From assembly GCA_032718475.1 (NCBI GenBank), contig JAUCBJ010001606.1:35436-99435 (forward strand): DNA of 64,000 nucleotides, written 5' to 3'. The position numbers were made by a program, and so were the translations under genes. The notes under the pieces are model-generated. The model saw only the letters and a list, made by a program, of their open reading frames with translations, did not search any database and had not been told where the DNA came from. Shown here piece by piece: positions 33,261 through 44,341 of this stretch; position 1 is the first letter of the stretch, and every line of letters begins with the position of its first letter. The DNA is from Nemertoderma westbladi (taxonomy: Eukaryota > Xenacoelomorpha > Nemertodermatida > Nemertodermatidae).

Positions 33261-33337
33261 ATACAGTGAAAAAAACAGGAAGAAACTATCTACCATGCAC
33301 GTTTTAACAAAATGTTAATACAAACGGAACCGTTACC

Positions 33338-33690
33338 GTTTCAGCAATGTATAAATTTATGTAAAACCATGACTCGCAAGGATGTCATCATATCATATTT
33401 GTTACATTTTTGTACTTACGCTATTAGCTCTATGCTACTTACAAATAAAAGTTAAGTTTGGGTTTCTTTCTTTCTTTACATATTTCTAGAATACTATTTG
33501 TTTGTGCTCGCAGCAACAATACTTATTTTATTACTAAGTATTCGAATTTGGTACTGGATACACGTACAACATTTTCTGGAAAATATTGTCATAATTCAAT
33601 GAACTGTAACACACAACCACCAAAATGTGATTTCATGAAATTTGAAACAGAGATCGTTTCACCTCCCTTTTCTTTCTAATTTTTTTTTAT
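33338..33690 (+). repeat. Repeat R, right half
   Basis: Starts at GTTTCAGCAATGTATAAATT and matches 43593-43870 in order (ACCATGACTCGCAAGGATGT, TAAGTTTGGGTTTC, GTTTGTG.TCGCAGCAACA, GAACTGTAACACACAACCAC). It begins exactly where the left half at 17985-20540 stops, sharing an imperfect GTTTCNNC at the junction. A partial copy lies at 60310-60420. Confidence 0.75.
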
Positions 33691-34292
33691 TTTTACTAGA
33701 AAGGCATTTCCTAAAGGAAATGGGTTTAATTAAATCGAATGGAATCGAATACGTCGGGGGTGTGGATTTGGCAAATTTACTAAGTTCTTACTAAGTTTGG
33801 AGAAGACTAGCTTATCGATACTACAATGTGCATTTTAGGCTGCAGAAGTTTTAATAACAATAAGTAATTGGTACTTTACTCTGTGCTTATAAAATGCTTA
33901 TTGCCTCGAGTCTAAACGTTTGCCGCCGATTCTATTGCAACAACTAATCTGTCCAGGGCAAAGATTTTGGGCCAATTTCATAATTAAACCCTAACCCTGA
34001 TGGTTTAAACCCTAATCTACTCTCCCTAATTAAACCCTAATCTAACCAAACACTAAGTTGCGGTTCAGTCAGCTGCAGAGAACTCATGTTTACCACTGTA
34101 TTTTGTACAGTCATTCTAGGAGGAGGTAGCTTATTATTTTTCACACGAAGCCACCTTAATTTACTTCCATATCCAGCTACACCACATGAAAACATATTAT
34201 CATAATATATGGAAACAAATTAGTCTTCAAATGAAAAAATAAAATGTTTTAGGTACCTGAATTTTATTTATGAGATTAACTGTATTATAAAC
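33691..34292. other. Gap downstream of TBC paralogue 2
   Basis: No gene is seen. Several TTAAACCCTAA words occur at 33983-34042 but not as a regular telomeric array. On the minus strand an AATAAA (reading TTTATT near 34263-34268) lies about 25 bases downstream of the stop of paralogue 2 and could serve as its polyadenylation signal. Confidence 0.4.
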
Positions 34293-36839
34293 CTAGGCGT
34301 AAAATGTTGAACTATGGTAACTTTTTTTTAGCTGATATTTCTCTTTTCCAAATGTTTTTTGAAACAATCTATTGAACTGTTTTCCATCCACAGACTTTTG
34401 ACAGTCACCAATGCTGGAAGATGCGAGTGGGCGTTTGGTTCGGGACATTGGAGGTTGGAGATCACATAACTCTAACATGCATTCATTAAGCTGATTTATT
34501 GTGTCGTTTAAATTAAAGTCTTTTTTCTGTAGACTGTCAAAGAAAGCATGTAACTCATCCCAATCGTACATATTTTTCATTTCTTCTTTGTGCATTTTGA
34601 AGATGCAAAACATCATTGCAACTAAGATTTCATCACCGTAAAATGTGTAGAAATCCCAAAACTTCTTAAGCAATTTATAGGGAAGCACTGTTATATAATA
34701 TTTTATTACCCAAGCAGCAATAATAAAATGGTTCAACTTGTCGATGCAATCAATCCTTTCAAAATGGTCATTTAAATCTGGAAGTTTATTCTTTATGATC
34801 CACCAAATTACGCTCTGAAAGCTCATTCCTGTTGATAGCATTGTTTCCTCGTCGTAAAATCCACGCATGTGATGATTTTCACCTTCCATTATAGAATTGA
34901 GGAACCAAAATGCATCCTCCTCAGAATTTTCACCATCATCTTCACCATTTTCGAGGTTGAAATAGAACCAGCCGACAATCTTATCCATTCCTTGTCCGTA
35001 ACTTACAGCTTTATCATATACAGCGTAAGTAGTTAGAACTTGAAAAACAAAACGAATTGCTCTGCCTGCTGTCATCAATACCCCGTCTTCTTTAGTGCAT
35101 GAAAATAATCGACTTCGTTGAGAATCAAACGATTGATAAGGTGATCTTGACATATCGTTATGAATTTGTGTTAGTGTTTTCAAAGACAACTCGCTGTCTT
35201 GTGTTTGAGCTATTGTCTTGAACTTCTTATATTTACCAACATTATCTTCCATATTTTTGCGTTCAGTTGCTCCAATGTTATACATCCATTCTTCTATTTT
35301 GCTCTTACAGCCTGTTTTTAGATCCTCATAATCCTCAGTACGATCATACTTCCGAAATATTTCATACTTATCCCTGCTCAGTGTTGTTAATCTTCTGTAT
35401 TTAATATCAGAAAGAATACCATTAGTCGAATCATTCAAATTACTTGAATGTTCGAACTTCTCCATGGAATCTTTTCGTTTTCTGTGTGCTTTGTATACCG
35501 GTATACTGTTCTTCTTTTCTCCGAATGTTTTGTGAAACAACTCATAGAAAGCGCCTCTATTAAACTTATTGGAGGTGAACAAGTTGGACAACTTGGACTT
35601 TGGTGGAGCCACACATAATCTCTGCATGCATTCATCAAGCTGATTTTCCATTTTGGTTACTTCAAAATCATCGCATTTGTTTTCTTTTTTATGCAGCCGG
35701 CTTTTTTGGTTTGAACTTTTTTTATTTATGTGATTACCTAAATTTTTTATGTAATTTATCATATCACAAACTTCATCAATCTCTTTTATTTCTTCTTTGT
35801 ACATTTTGAAGATGCAATACGTCATTGCAACTAAGGTTATGTCTCCGTATTCCACGTAGCGATCCCAAAATACCTTAACCATGTCATATGGAAAGACCGG
35901 AATATAATATTGCATTGCCCAACTAAATACAATTCCGCTTATTAGTAACTCATCACTTTCTCCAATGCCAATGTTTTTGAAATGCTTATATAGATCTGGA
36001 ATTTCATTCTCTATGATCCACCAAATTTGTTGTGGGTATATTTCGTTTGTAAATGACAATTTTCTCTCATTAACAAATACACCCATATGACGCCTCTCAC
36101 TCTTTATTAGCGTTTTTAGGAACCAAAATGCGTCCTCCTCACAATTTTCACCATCATCTTCACCATCTTCGAGGTGGAAATAGAACCAACCAACCAGCCT
36201 ATCCATTGCTTGGCAGTATTTTGTATCTGTATCATATACAGCATATGCAGTAAAAACTTGGAACATGAAAAGTTGCGCCCTGCCTGTCTTCATTATCCCA
36301 TGTTCATCATCATCGCATCTAAAAAACTCACTTCTTGGTGAATCAACCCAAGGAAACAGATAAGCTGATCTTGATAGATCTTTATCAATATCTCTTAGTG
36401 TTTCCATAGATATCATCCTGTCATGTGTTCGAGCTGTTGCCTTCAACTTCTTATATCTACCAACATTTTTTTCCTTATTCTTCCGTCTAGTTACTCCCAT
36501 GAAATCCATCCATTCTTTCGTTTTGGATTTTCCGGTATATGTTTTTTTGGTTTCAAGTTCTTTATAATCCTTGGTACGATCGTACTTCTGAAATATAGCA
36601 CATCTTTCAGCGTAATCGTTTTGTCGTTGATAATCGCGATCGGTTAATTGTTCGACTGGAGTCGAATTGGATATTGAGGACCCCTTCGTGGAATCTCTTC
36701 TTTCTCTACTTATCAACGTCGAGTTGCTATTGTTTTGGTGAATGGGTGGAAGTTCAGTTGATAATTCGTCTTCAGGTTTGCAAGTTTGAGATGAACTAAC
36801 ATCTTGGCCACTACGAGATGTTCCACAATACGCATCCAT
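34293..36839 (-). CDS. Double TBC-domain (Rab-GAP-like) protein, paralogue 2
   Basis: The 848-residue single-exon protein has the same layout as paralogue 1: N-terminal MDAYCGTSRSGQDVSSSQTC, TBC domain 1 (about 125-350), the CMQRLC..NSIPVYKA tail, TBC domain 2 (about 530-755) and a tail with ECMLELCDLQPP. Here both domains keep both fingers: IDKDLSR (R157) with YCQ (Q210), and IHNDMSR (R565) with YGQ (Q616). It is therefore the only copy predicted fully catalytic. Domain 2 is of a diverged type shared with paralogue 3 and lacks the NCEED spelling (NSEED). Its first about 150 residues are nearly identical to paralogue 1. Loop after the fingers differs (YCQAMDR). Target GTPase unknown. Confidence 0.85.
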   Translation of the reverse strand: MDAYCGTSRSGQDVSSSQTCKPEDELSTELPPIHQNNSNSTLISRERRDSTKGSSISNSTPVEQLTDRDYQRQNDYAERCAIFQKYDRTKDYKELETKKTYTGKSKTKEWMDFMGVTRRKNKEKNVGRYKKLKATARTHDRMISMETLRDIDKDLSRSAYLFPWVDSPRSEFFRCDDDEHGIMKTGRAQLFMFQVFTAYAVYDTDTKYCQAMDRLVGWFYFHLEDGEDDGENCEEDAFWFLKTLIKSERRHMGVFVNERKLSFTNEIYPQQIWWIIENEIPDLYKHFKNIGIGESDELLISGIVFSWAMQYYIPVFPYDMVKVFWDRYVEYGDITLVAMTYCIFKMYKEEIKEIDEVCDMINYIKNLGNHINKKSSNQKSRLHKKENKCDDFEVTKMENQLDECMQRLCVAPPKSKLSNLFTSNKFNRGAFYELFHKTFGEKKNSIPVYKAHRKRKDSMEKFEHSSNLNDSTNGILSDIKYRRLTTLSRDKYEIFRKYDRTEDYEDLKTGCKSKIEEWMYNIGATERKNMEDNVGKYKKFKTIAQTQDSELSLKTLTQIHNDMSRSPYQSFDSQRSRLFSCTKEDGVLMTAGRAIRFVFQVLTTYAVYDKAVSYGQGMDKIVGWFYFNLENGEDDGENSEEDAFWFLNSIMEGENHHMRGFYDEETMLSTGMSFQSVIWWIIKNKLPDLNDHFERIDCIDKLNHFIIAAWVIKYYITVLPYKLLKKFWDFYTFYGDEILVAMMFCIFKMHKEEMKNMYDWDELHAFFDSLQKKDFNLNDTINQLNECMLELCDLQPPMSRTKRPLASSSIGDCQKSVDGKQFNRLFQKTFGKEKYQLKKSYHSSTFYA

Positions 36840-37020
36840 GATAACTAATTGTTGGTTACTACTTTTCTGTATTTTGGATTTTGTTATGGATTAATCAAGT
36901 TAAAATTTGTGGATTCCTAACTCGCAATTCTTAGAAAATATTTTGTTTATTCTACATTATCTTTCCCCCGAAAAATTAAAAGCACATAATGTGGAAATAA
37001 AATTATATTTTGTGGATCAC
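36840..37020 (-). promoter_or_regulatory. Conserved 5' flank of TBC paralogue 2
   Basis: Matches 11197-11390 over most of its length, including the words GGATTTTGTTATGGATTAAT and ACTCGCAATTCTTAG (plus-strand reading). Similarity ends near 37020. Confidence 0.55.
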
Positions 37021-38020
37021 TTCCAATTTCATGATTCGTTATAGCAACAATATGACTATTCGTGTAATTTTTAAACCCAAATTGTTACAATGACTATCGA
37101 TTATTTTATTATTATAAATATTTTTATTATTTGTGTATTTAATATATATTATATTGGCTTTTAAAGGATCAATAAATAAATAAAATAAATAAATAAAAAA
37201 ATACTGCTAGCTATACCTATAGATATCTGGGGGGTAGAATAGCTTATCATGTCTGGATTATAATCCGCTGACACTCTGATATTCTAACTTGAGGAATGTG
37301 CTTGCCTCCTCACAAGTGTGCGCTTCGTTACCATTGGAAGTGATTACCAGCACTATGGATTAGTAATTATTTAGTGCACTATTTTCCATCCCTTCAAACA
37401 AGAAATTCGAGACGACATCCTTAGTTAGTTAGGAATACTCAGATCATGATAATTTAGGAATCCATTTTTTCAATGGTACTCACCCAAGTATGTGTTTGAA
37501 TACCTTGCTCATAGTGTCCTAATGGGGTCATAACATTACTCAACACATTACTACAACAAAACAATTGAAGTCCCCAGAAGGAATCAGGCAAGAGGCATAT
37601 TCCCCAGTAACTCAAACGAAAATAGTAAGTGCCATGCCAGACTCTGAGTTTAATAATTTATTTATAATAAAGTTAATTTTATGGATTTATTAAGTTATAT
37701 AAACTTACACCCTGACAGCTGTTCAGGAAGCAAAAATAACCTCTATAGTAATCAATTCCAATGCACAGAAAATATAGTGAATCAACACCTACACTACTTA
37801 CTTCAATCTCTACCTACTTATTACACTTAGGCCATACTTGATAAATCGATACTTGGTATGTTGGAGACTAAATTGGATTTAGTGGAAGGCTGAGCTGGGG
37901 TCGGCTGTAGTTGGCTCTAGAGGAGTAGGATCTCATTGAGGTCTACCTTGGCTGGTAGGGTACCAAGCACAGCGGTGGCGTTTCCCCAGCCAATGGCCAT
38001 CACCATTATCTGGAAGAGAA
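37021..38020. other. Gap with AAAT microsatellite
   Basis: An (AAAT)n-type run lies at 37171-37200. No gene was recognised in the rest. Confidence 0.4.
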
Positions 38021-38021
38021 A

Positions 38022-39600
38022 TTAAGTCGCCCTAGGTTCGGCGGATTTTGGCGAGATGCGCCGGCCGATCTCTCGAAGGATTTGTGTTCCTTCGCTACCG
38101 ATAGCACCTAGGGTCTCGACAGCAATGGTGGTGAAGTGGTAGTTGTGCTGGAGCTCGCCATATTTTCTTAATTTTGCTGATTCGGCAGATGCGGCAGAGG
38201 CACCAGCTGTGGAGGAAGTGCCTGAAAGGTGGGACGCGTCCAGGGTGTCCCAGTCCCTGCATGTGAAGTCCCACACGAGAGGTTTTCCTGTGGCCCATGC
38301 TGCAAGAGTCATTCTGTCAGGCACCTTACCATCGTGGGACAGAACTCGCGGCTCGAAGGTAGAAACAACTCCTGCAGAGGTGAGGGCGCGATGGATTATA
38401 TTATTGGCCTCTGCGTGGCGGGTGAATTTCCCATAATTGTGGATACACGAAAGGCCATGAGTAGCCCATCTGTCAACTAGACCACCACAGCCACAGCAGT
38501 TATGCTCGACGCTGATAGGGGCTCCGAGACGCAGCGCTACACCTACTCAGAGCTGGTCGTCCTCGAGACGGAGACCAAGAGATGAGATTGGGATGGCATG
38601 GCATGGAGCCAGTCACCTACATGTTCTGCCACCGAAGCTAGAAGGCGTGCTTTGGGTGATGGGGACGTCGCACCAACAAGGATTTTCTTTGAGGCAGTAA
38701 CATCCAATGGCTTTCTTGAATATGGGGTTGCTGGGTACTTCTGTTGGAAGGGCTTTCAGGCCTTGGTCGAACCAGTGGTTGTGTGCTGCGATGATCGGTG
38801 GTGGAAGAAGGGATTGGAGTAGGGGACCACATCCTGAGAACGAAGCCAAAAAGGCCGGTATTGAAATGTCCCTCGTACTCCTTACCCCAAGGCCACCAAG
38901 AGCGATGGGTAGAGAAGCTTGACGCCATGTGGTGTCTTCCAGCTGGATATTGAGTGCTATTTCCAGATTAGTTTGCATTTAGTGGGTTTGATCGATAGAC
39001 CCAACTTAGCTGCTTCACTGATGACAGTCTTCAAATTTTCGGCAACTGAAAGTGCGGACCCACCTAGGGAGCCATCGTCAAGAAACCAAACTTTGAAGAT
39101 ACAGTTTAAAAAGTCAACAAACCCGTGGATGACGGAGCTGAAGAAGAGGGAAGCCAAAGGATCACCCTGCTGGCTGCCATCGTCGGAGTTGCCATAGAAT
39201 AGGTATGTAGGAGTGGCATAGGACTGATAGGCTATGTTATACAGTGGTGGGAGATTTTCCAGAACAGACCGTAAAAGAGGCCCTCGGTGTACACTATTGA
39301 AGGCATTGGCAAAGTCGACTTTCACCAACACGACAGGTTCCTCATGGTTGGACCACTCAAGGAAGCTCCTTGCAGAATGGACTGCAGCCTGTTGATGAGG
39401 GGCAAGCTTGTAGTCAGAATGGCTGGCTGCCATTTGGCAGGCTGTCTTGGCAGCGAGACGGCGTAGTGTACATCCCACAGCAATAGGTCTGATACCACCT
39501 CCAGGTTTAATAAAAGCACAGAGGCGCGCTCCATGGAGGTAGGGGCAGACATCTTTGGGTACTAAAACCTTGTCTCCGCCTAGGCTGAGAACACTCCCCA
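38022..39600 (-). pseudogene. Broken retroelement: RT plus restriction-like endonuclease remnant
   Basis: On the minus strand the pieces appear in order in different frames. From about 39590 to 38957 one frame has GARLCAFIKPGGGIRPIAVG, KVDFANAFNSV, GSQQGDPLA and the catalytic WFLDDGS with GLSIKPTKCKLIW, a reverse transcriptase with an unusual LDD box. 38978-38613 gives WRQASLPIALGGLGVRS. 38324-38022 gives MPDRMTLAAW..LVWDFT and VETLGAIG. The spacing P-D-X15-D resembles the restriction-like endonuclease signature of R2-group elements. At least two frameshifts separate the pieces. The N-terminal part may extend to about 40380 (CRDPIDMSMQTCM frame) but with little support. Confidence 0.7.
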
Positions 39601-39774
39601 GTTTTTCTTCCTATATTTCTTAATTAACGGAAAGGAGCAAGTTACAGTGGCGGGCTTTCCTAACCCATTCAATAAACGATAACTCATAACATACTGTAGG
39701 TTACAGTTTTATTTTTGCAATATAAGAAAATAACACAGGTACGGATATGAATTATAACTTAATTAGGGGAGTCA

Positions 39775-39835
39775 TCTCAGCCAAAGGGGAGTCATCTCAG
39801 CCTAAGGGGAGTCTCTCAGCTTAGGCTGAAATAAC
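39775..39835. repeat. Short tandem repeat
   Basis: Three imperfect copies of GGGGAGTCATCTCAGCC in a row. Confidence 0.7.
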
Positions 39836-40394
39836 TGGGAAGTGTTCTGCACTCCTTTGGCAAGCCTCCCGGTTGTAAGTTTTCCTTTGGGGTTTGGCTT
39901 ACAATCGGGGTGCTAATAGATTTCCCATTTTGGTTACTAACTTTCTTGAGGTGACATATCTGACTTTTCTGGGTGATGAAGTGCCTAAGGGATTGCTCCC
40001 GTAACAGGTTCACCCACCCTTGACATTGACTCCATTGTAGTTCATCATGTATTGATCAGGGGGATGCGTTGGTGCTTGTCACTAGCTTCTCACCTTGCTT
40101 GGTGGCGACCTAGGACTGCGGAGCGGGTGCAACAAGTCTGTTGTACAAATCCGAACATTCCCCAGCCAGGTAAATTGTTTTCTCAGGATCTGGTTCTTCC
40201 ATTCCATTGGTGATGCGGTGAGTGGCGGCTTTCTCATGCATGTCTGCATGGACATATCTATAGGGTCCCTGCACCTAAACTGCACTGCATCGACTTGAAT
40301 CGTCCCATCATGGTCCCAATGTTATAGTCGGGTTGACCCAGTTCCACCATTTCCCTTGGGGCAATACTACACTTGACCTTGGGTACGATTCCCC
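39836..40394. other. Gap, possible 5' part of the broken retroelement
   Basis: Short minus-strand frames (40013-39816 and 40285-40082) contain several Cys and His residues but no motif I can assign. This may be the N-terminal region of the element at 38022-39600. Confidence 0.3.
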
Positions 40395-41150
40395 GTACTT
40401 AGTTCCAATGCGAATTTAGTTCCAATAGAAACAAATTTAGTTCCAATTTTGGCGAATTTATTTCCAATTTAGGCGAACTTAGTTCCAATAACTAGAGAAA
40501 AACGAAAACTAATTCAGTTCCAATGCGTGCGAATTTATTTCCAATGGATGCGAACTTAGTTCCAATGCAAGCGAATTTAGTTCCAATGACTGCGAATTTA
40601 GTTCTTGCCTACCGGTAGGTAATGCAGTAGGCCTATCTGGCTGTCAGGCAAATTTCCACCTATTGTGTACGTGGTATCCAATGACGGCGTGAAGTAATGT
40701 CTCCTTAGTGGACATTACTTAACGCCGTCATGGGTTACCACGTAAACAATAACACAAAATACAATACTAAATGTACAGGCCAATACAATGCTGTAATGTC
40801 CTCTAAAGTTGCAAAGTGCTAAATAATAACTCGCTGTTAATACTAACGGCGTTGAGTAATGTTACAATTTTGGAATAATAATTATTTACAATTATTGTTG
40901 ACCCTGACCCACCCCCAAATAGTGGCAATACGCAAAGGCTTCACCTACTACGTGGCTATCCCCACGATTAAAACAGTGAACTAAATTCACATGTATTGGA
41001 ACTAAGTTCGTTTTGATATTCTGGGAATGGAACTAATTTAGCCTCGATTGGAACTAAGTTCGCTTTATAAAATTTATTTTGGAACTAAGTTTGTTTCAAT
41101 TGGAACTAAGTTCGCCTTTGAAAATGTTTGATTGGAACTAAGTTCGTGCT
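40395..41150. mobile_element. Foldback element D with subterminal repeats
   Basis: The left 220 bases hold about ten copies of GCGAA.TTAGTTCCAAT in one orientation (40395-40613). The right 150 bases hold five to six copies of the reverse complement ATTGGAACTAAGTTCG (40998-41145). The unit is about 17 bases with variable spacers. Multiple oriented subterminal motifs at both ends are typical of transposase-binding regions. The interior is non-coding and contains a large hairpin (40668-40744). Confidence 0.75.
40668..40744. repeat. Long hairpin inside foldback element D
   Basis: TACGTGGTATCC..TGACGGCG at the left pairs with CGCCGTCATGGGTTACCACG at the right. About 35 bases on each side pair with roughly five mismatches around a loop of a few bases (CCTTAG). 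It may be a small inserted MITE. Confidence 0.75.
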
Positions 41151-41167
41151 ATACGTAGACCTAGACC

Positions 41168-41643
41168 AGACTTTTTATACTAGCTAGTTTTTGCTACTTT
41201 TTTTAATAAAAGTTATCGAAAATGTTAGCTATAAATTCAGAAAAAGATTAATGTTCTGCAACAAATTAATTTGTTCTGAAACATTTTATAAATAAAATTT
41301 TATTTCAACTACCAAGTTTTTGCAACTTTTTTAATGTTCTAGAACATGTTAACTATCAAATAAGATAAATATTAATGTTATTGGACACGTTATTTCTCTA
41401 AGAACATATTTTCGAAAAAAAATTAAATAGTACGGTACAGTGTCGTTATACAAACCGTATTAAAAAATTGTATTTTCAAATTATTAGTCCTTTTAGTAAC
41501 TTTATTTTTAATCTAAAAAGTATAACAGAAAAATACACACGTTTCTAACATGTTCTAGAACATTAAAAAGGTATAAAAACTAGCTAGTTTAAAAAATTAT
41601 GTTTTCATATAAAATGTTCTTTCTAGCTAGTATAAAAAAATCT
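41168..41643. mobile_element. Family C MITE, complete copy
   Basis: The ends are inverted: AGACTTTTTATACTAGCTAG at the left and CTAGCTAGTATAAAAAAATC at the right. Inside are GTTCTAGAAC words (41337, 41549) and degenerate versions (GTTCTGCAAC, GTTCTGAAAC). No open frame. Confidence 0.65.
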
Positions 41644-41769
41644 GGTATGGTGGTTACCAAAGGGGTTATTGTTCCCTTGTGAAGGAGGCCTGAGTCATAT
41701 GTAGTGTGGTTTATTTCCTTTTCCTATGTCATTTAATTTTCTAAATTAAATTAAAATTGCATTGCACAG

Positions 41770-41825
41770 TGTACAAAAAAATAAATTTTTCTTTTCTTTT
41801 CTTTTTCTTTTTCTTTTAATTTTAC
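41770..41825. repeat. Polypyrimidine tract (TTTTC)n
   Basis: An interrupted run of TTTTC/TTTTTC units. Confidence 0.8.
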
Positions 41826-42535
41826 TTTCAAACTTTCCACATTGTTATTTTAAATAGATCCATAAACAGGCAGCCGCCGCTGCAGCTGCCTACTAGTATT
41901 TCCTTACAATGTATCAGGCTGGCTATCAGAGTTGTTCAGTCTTATCGCTATGTCAGCGACATAGGAGTAATCAATAAGAAAAACACAGAAAATGATCATC
42001 AAAATCAAAACTGTTGTTGTTGCTTGTGACTCTTTGCTGATTACGCTGAAAACACATGCAGATAAGCTCTAACTGTCCGGTCTGATACAAAGAACGGAGT
42101 TGCGCTAGTGTACCTTCAACGAAGGGCCGCTCAATGTATCTGTTTATTCTATCCCTTTTTCCCTTCGATGCATTGATTTGCTTTATAATTCACTTATTTA
42201 ATACGGTATTGAATTGTCTATTATATTTTACTGACATACAGTACCGAGAGGGTGTCGCAACACAGTATAACAAGCAAATGTCTGAATAATTAAATATGTA
42301 AGAACTCAAGTCTGGCAACTGTGTTTCCCTTTAGAGGAAACGTATTGTAACAAGTCTTCGGTCTAATTATATTGATATCGCTACAGTATTCAATTTGTGA
42401 AAACTCTCAATCGTGATGTAATTAATGATAAGAGCTTTGCTTACAATAATGGTCTGAAATATCGCCATATATTTATTATTTGTTAAGTTAGAGGTACGAC
42501 GGCACACATAAATCTGTTACAATTGTCCAGATTAT
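41826..42535. other. Gap, no feature supported
   Basis: No gene, RNA or repeat family recognised. Confidence 0.35.
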
Positions 42536-42539
42536 CACT

Positions 42540-42960
42540 GATACTTAATTATAGTGACCCACCTGGTTGTGGCGCGTGTAAAACTTTCTTGATTCCGTAG
42601 TATCGGTGATATATTAAGCAAATAATAACAACAGAGAAGGTCAGAGAAGGACAGTTGGAACGAGAAACCTCCAGGGTTCGTTCTCGGATGGGTTAGGGCC
42701 CGTCTGTCCATCGCGTTGGTGCGCGCTGTGGGTTTGTGCCTTATAGGTGGGCGACGTTCGTGGCGGCTACTGGGGCTGGATGACGGCGCAGGTGCTTGGG
42801 TAGCAGATTGAAGAGTTCGGTTGGTGAAGAATAAGGTCAGGGTGAGCTTGAAACGAGCATGGGAGGTGTAACTCCACTGCAGCGCAATCCTGTACACAGT
42901 GAGCCAGCATCCAACCAACCAAGCTTATATATATTAAATCAACCGTAATAGAATGATACA
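42540..42960. other. GC-richer segment of unknown origin
   Basis: Composition is higher in GC than the flanks. Minus-strand frames are open for 127 and 76 residues in overlapping phases, with Ser/Pro/Arg-rich content and no motif I recognise. It could be a decayed LTR or SINE cluster. I do not call a gene. Confidence 0.3.
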
Positions 42961-43200
42961 GCCAATAATGGGAGGTAGAATATGTGTATAATGGCACTAA
43001 ATGGCGTCAAAACTTTTAATCAAGCATTATTTAACTGAAATGGTCAAAATTATACCGCAACCAACTTTATCAATAAAATATGGTGTTTTGAGCTTAAATT
43101 TAGGAAAACAAGTAATATAAAAAGGCTAAGTTCAGACGTGCAGCAACATCAATAAAGGGAGGGAGGGAGGGGGCACCGGGGCAGGCCAAGTTTAATATGT

Positions 43201-43870
43201 GGTCAGTGAGTGGTCACGAAAAATACATCTGAGTCTGTTTATATACCGTAAATTTTATTTTTTTTAAAGGATCAAATAGGATAATACATTTTTGTTTCAC
43301 AACACATTCAATTATTTTAATATGGTTTAAACATTTGATATGTTCAGACAAAATTTCTACATTTCAAATTTTGTGGCTTTAATATTTAATATTAGACATT
43401 AATCTAATGTAAAAAATTATTAATCAATAACAAAATCACAATGTAAATATTTTAGGACATGTTTTAGTTACCAATCACGCAGATATACTTTTCAACATTG
43501 TAACAATTATATAATGTTTTCTACTACAGTATTACGTAAAGAATTGGTCTAAATAAAGAGGAGTAAAATTAATCGATGGTTATATTATTATTGTTTCAAC
43601 AATGTATAAATTTATGTAAAACCATGACTCGCAAGGATGTAATCATATCCTATTTGTTACATTATTGTACATACGCTATTAGCTCTATGTTACTTACAGA
43701 TAAAAATTAAGTTTGGGTTTCTTTCTTTCTTTACATATTTCTAGAATACTATTTGTTTGTGATCGCAGCAACAGTACTAATTTTATTTCTAAGTATTCGT
43801 ATTCGGTCTGGAAAATATTGTCATAATTCAATGAACTGTAACACACAACCACCAAATGTGATTGCATTTC
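43201..43870 (+). repeat. Repeat R, uninterrupted copy
   Basis: Carries both halves in one piece: the left half as at 17985-20540, then GTTTCAAC (43593-43600), then the right half as at 33338-33690. It is the reference copy for deciding what was inserted in the split copy. No coding potential is evident, apart from a possible LINE tail in the left half. Confidence 0.75.
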
Positions 43871-43974
43871 TTTGTAATTTTTTTTAATTTTTATTTTCGC
43901 TTTAATTCTTTAGGTACTGCACAAGCTCTTGAAAAATATGGTCCGTCCATAATGGAGATGCATCATAGTAGGCC

Positions 43975-44205
43975 TAATACATTCCATCTGTAATCGGCAT
44001 TGCAGCTGCATTGAGATTGCTATGCCAGCTTATCGAAAAAAATGTGCAGCTACCAAACAATCCACAATCATCATGCTGCCATACAGCGTGCATTATGAAT
44101 GCTATGCTGACATACCGAGAAATTTCCACCGCCATAACTCCCTATCCCGCATGAGTTTTGCGAGATAATCCACATCTTCAAGGCCAGTGTCCTTTAAGGT
44201 CCGAT
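43975..44205 (-). pseudogene. LINE 3' fragment
   Basis: The segment TTCAAGGCCAGTGTCCTTTA with AACTCCCTATCCCGCATGA and GGCATTGCAGCTGCATT matches 55065-55190, the end of another endonuclease-RT fragment, in the same orientation. Only the last about 230 bases are present. It abuts the left end of foldback element E. Confidence 0.6.
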
Positions 44206-44341
44206 AATATTAATTTTATTCCAATAATATTAATTATATTGCAATAATATTAATTTTATTGCAATAAAATTACTTATTGCATATATATGAAGTTTTTCTG
44301 GTAAGCTGTTACGAATAACACATTGCATATCTATAGAGCCA

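Noticed and set aside
33983-34042. Telomere-like CCCTAA words
   Set aside because: Only scattered AAACCCTAA words with differing spacers are present; no regular array.
42535-42997. Two overlapping minus-strand frames as a gene
   Set aside because: No recognisable domain, mixed composition, and no support from neighbours or a second copy.
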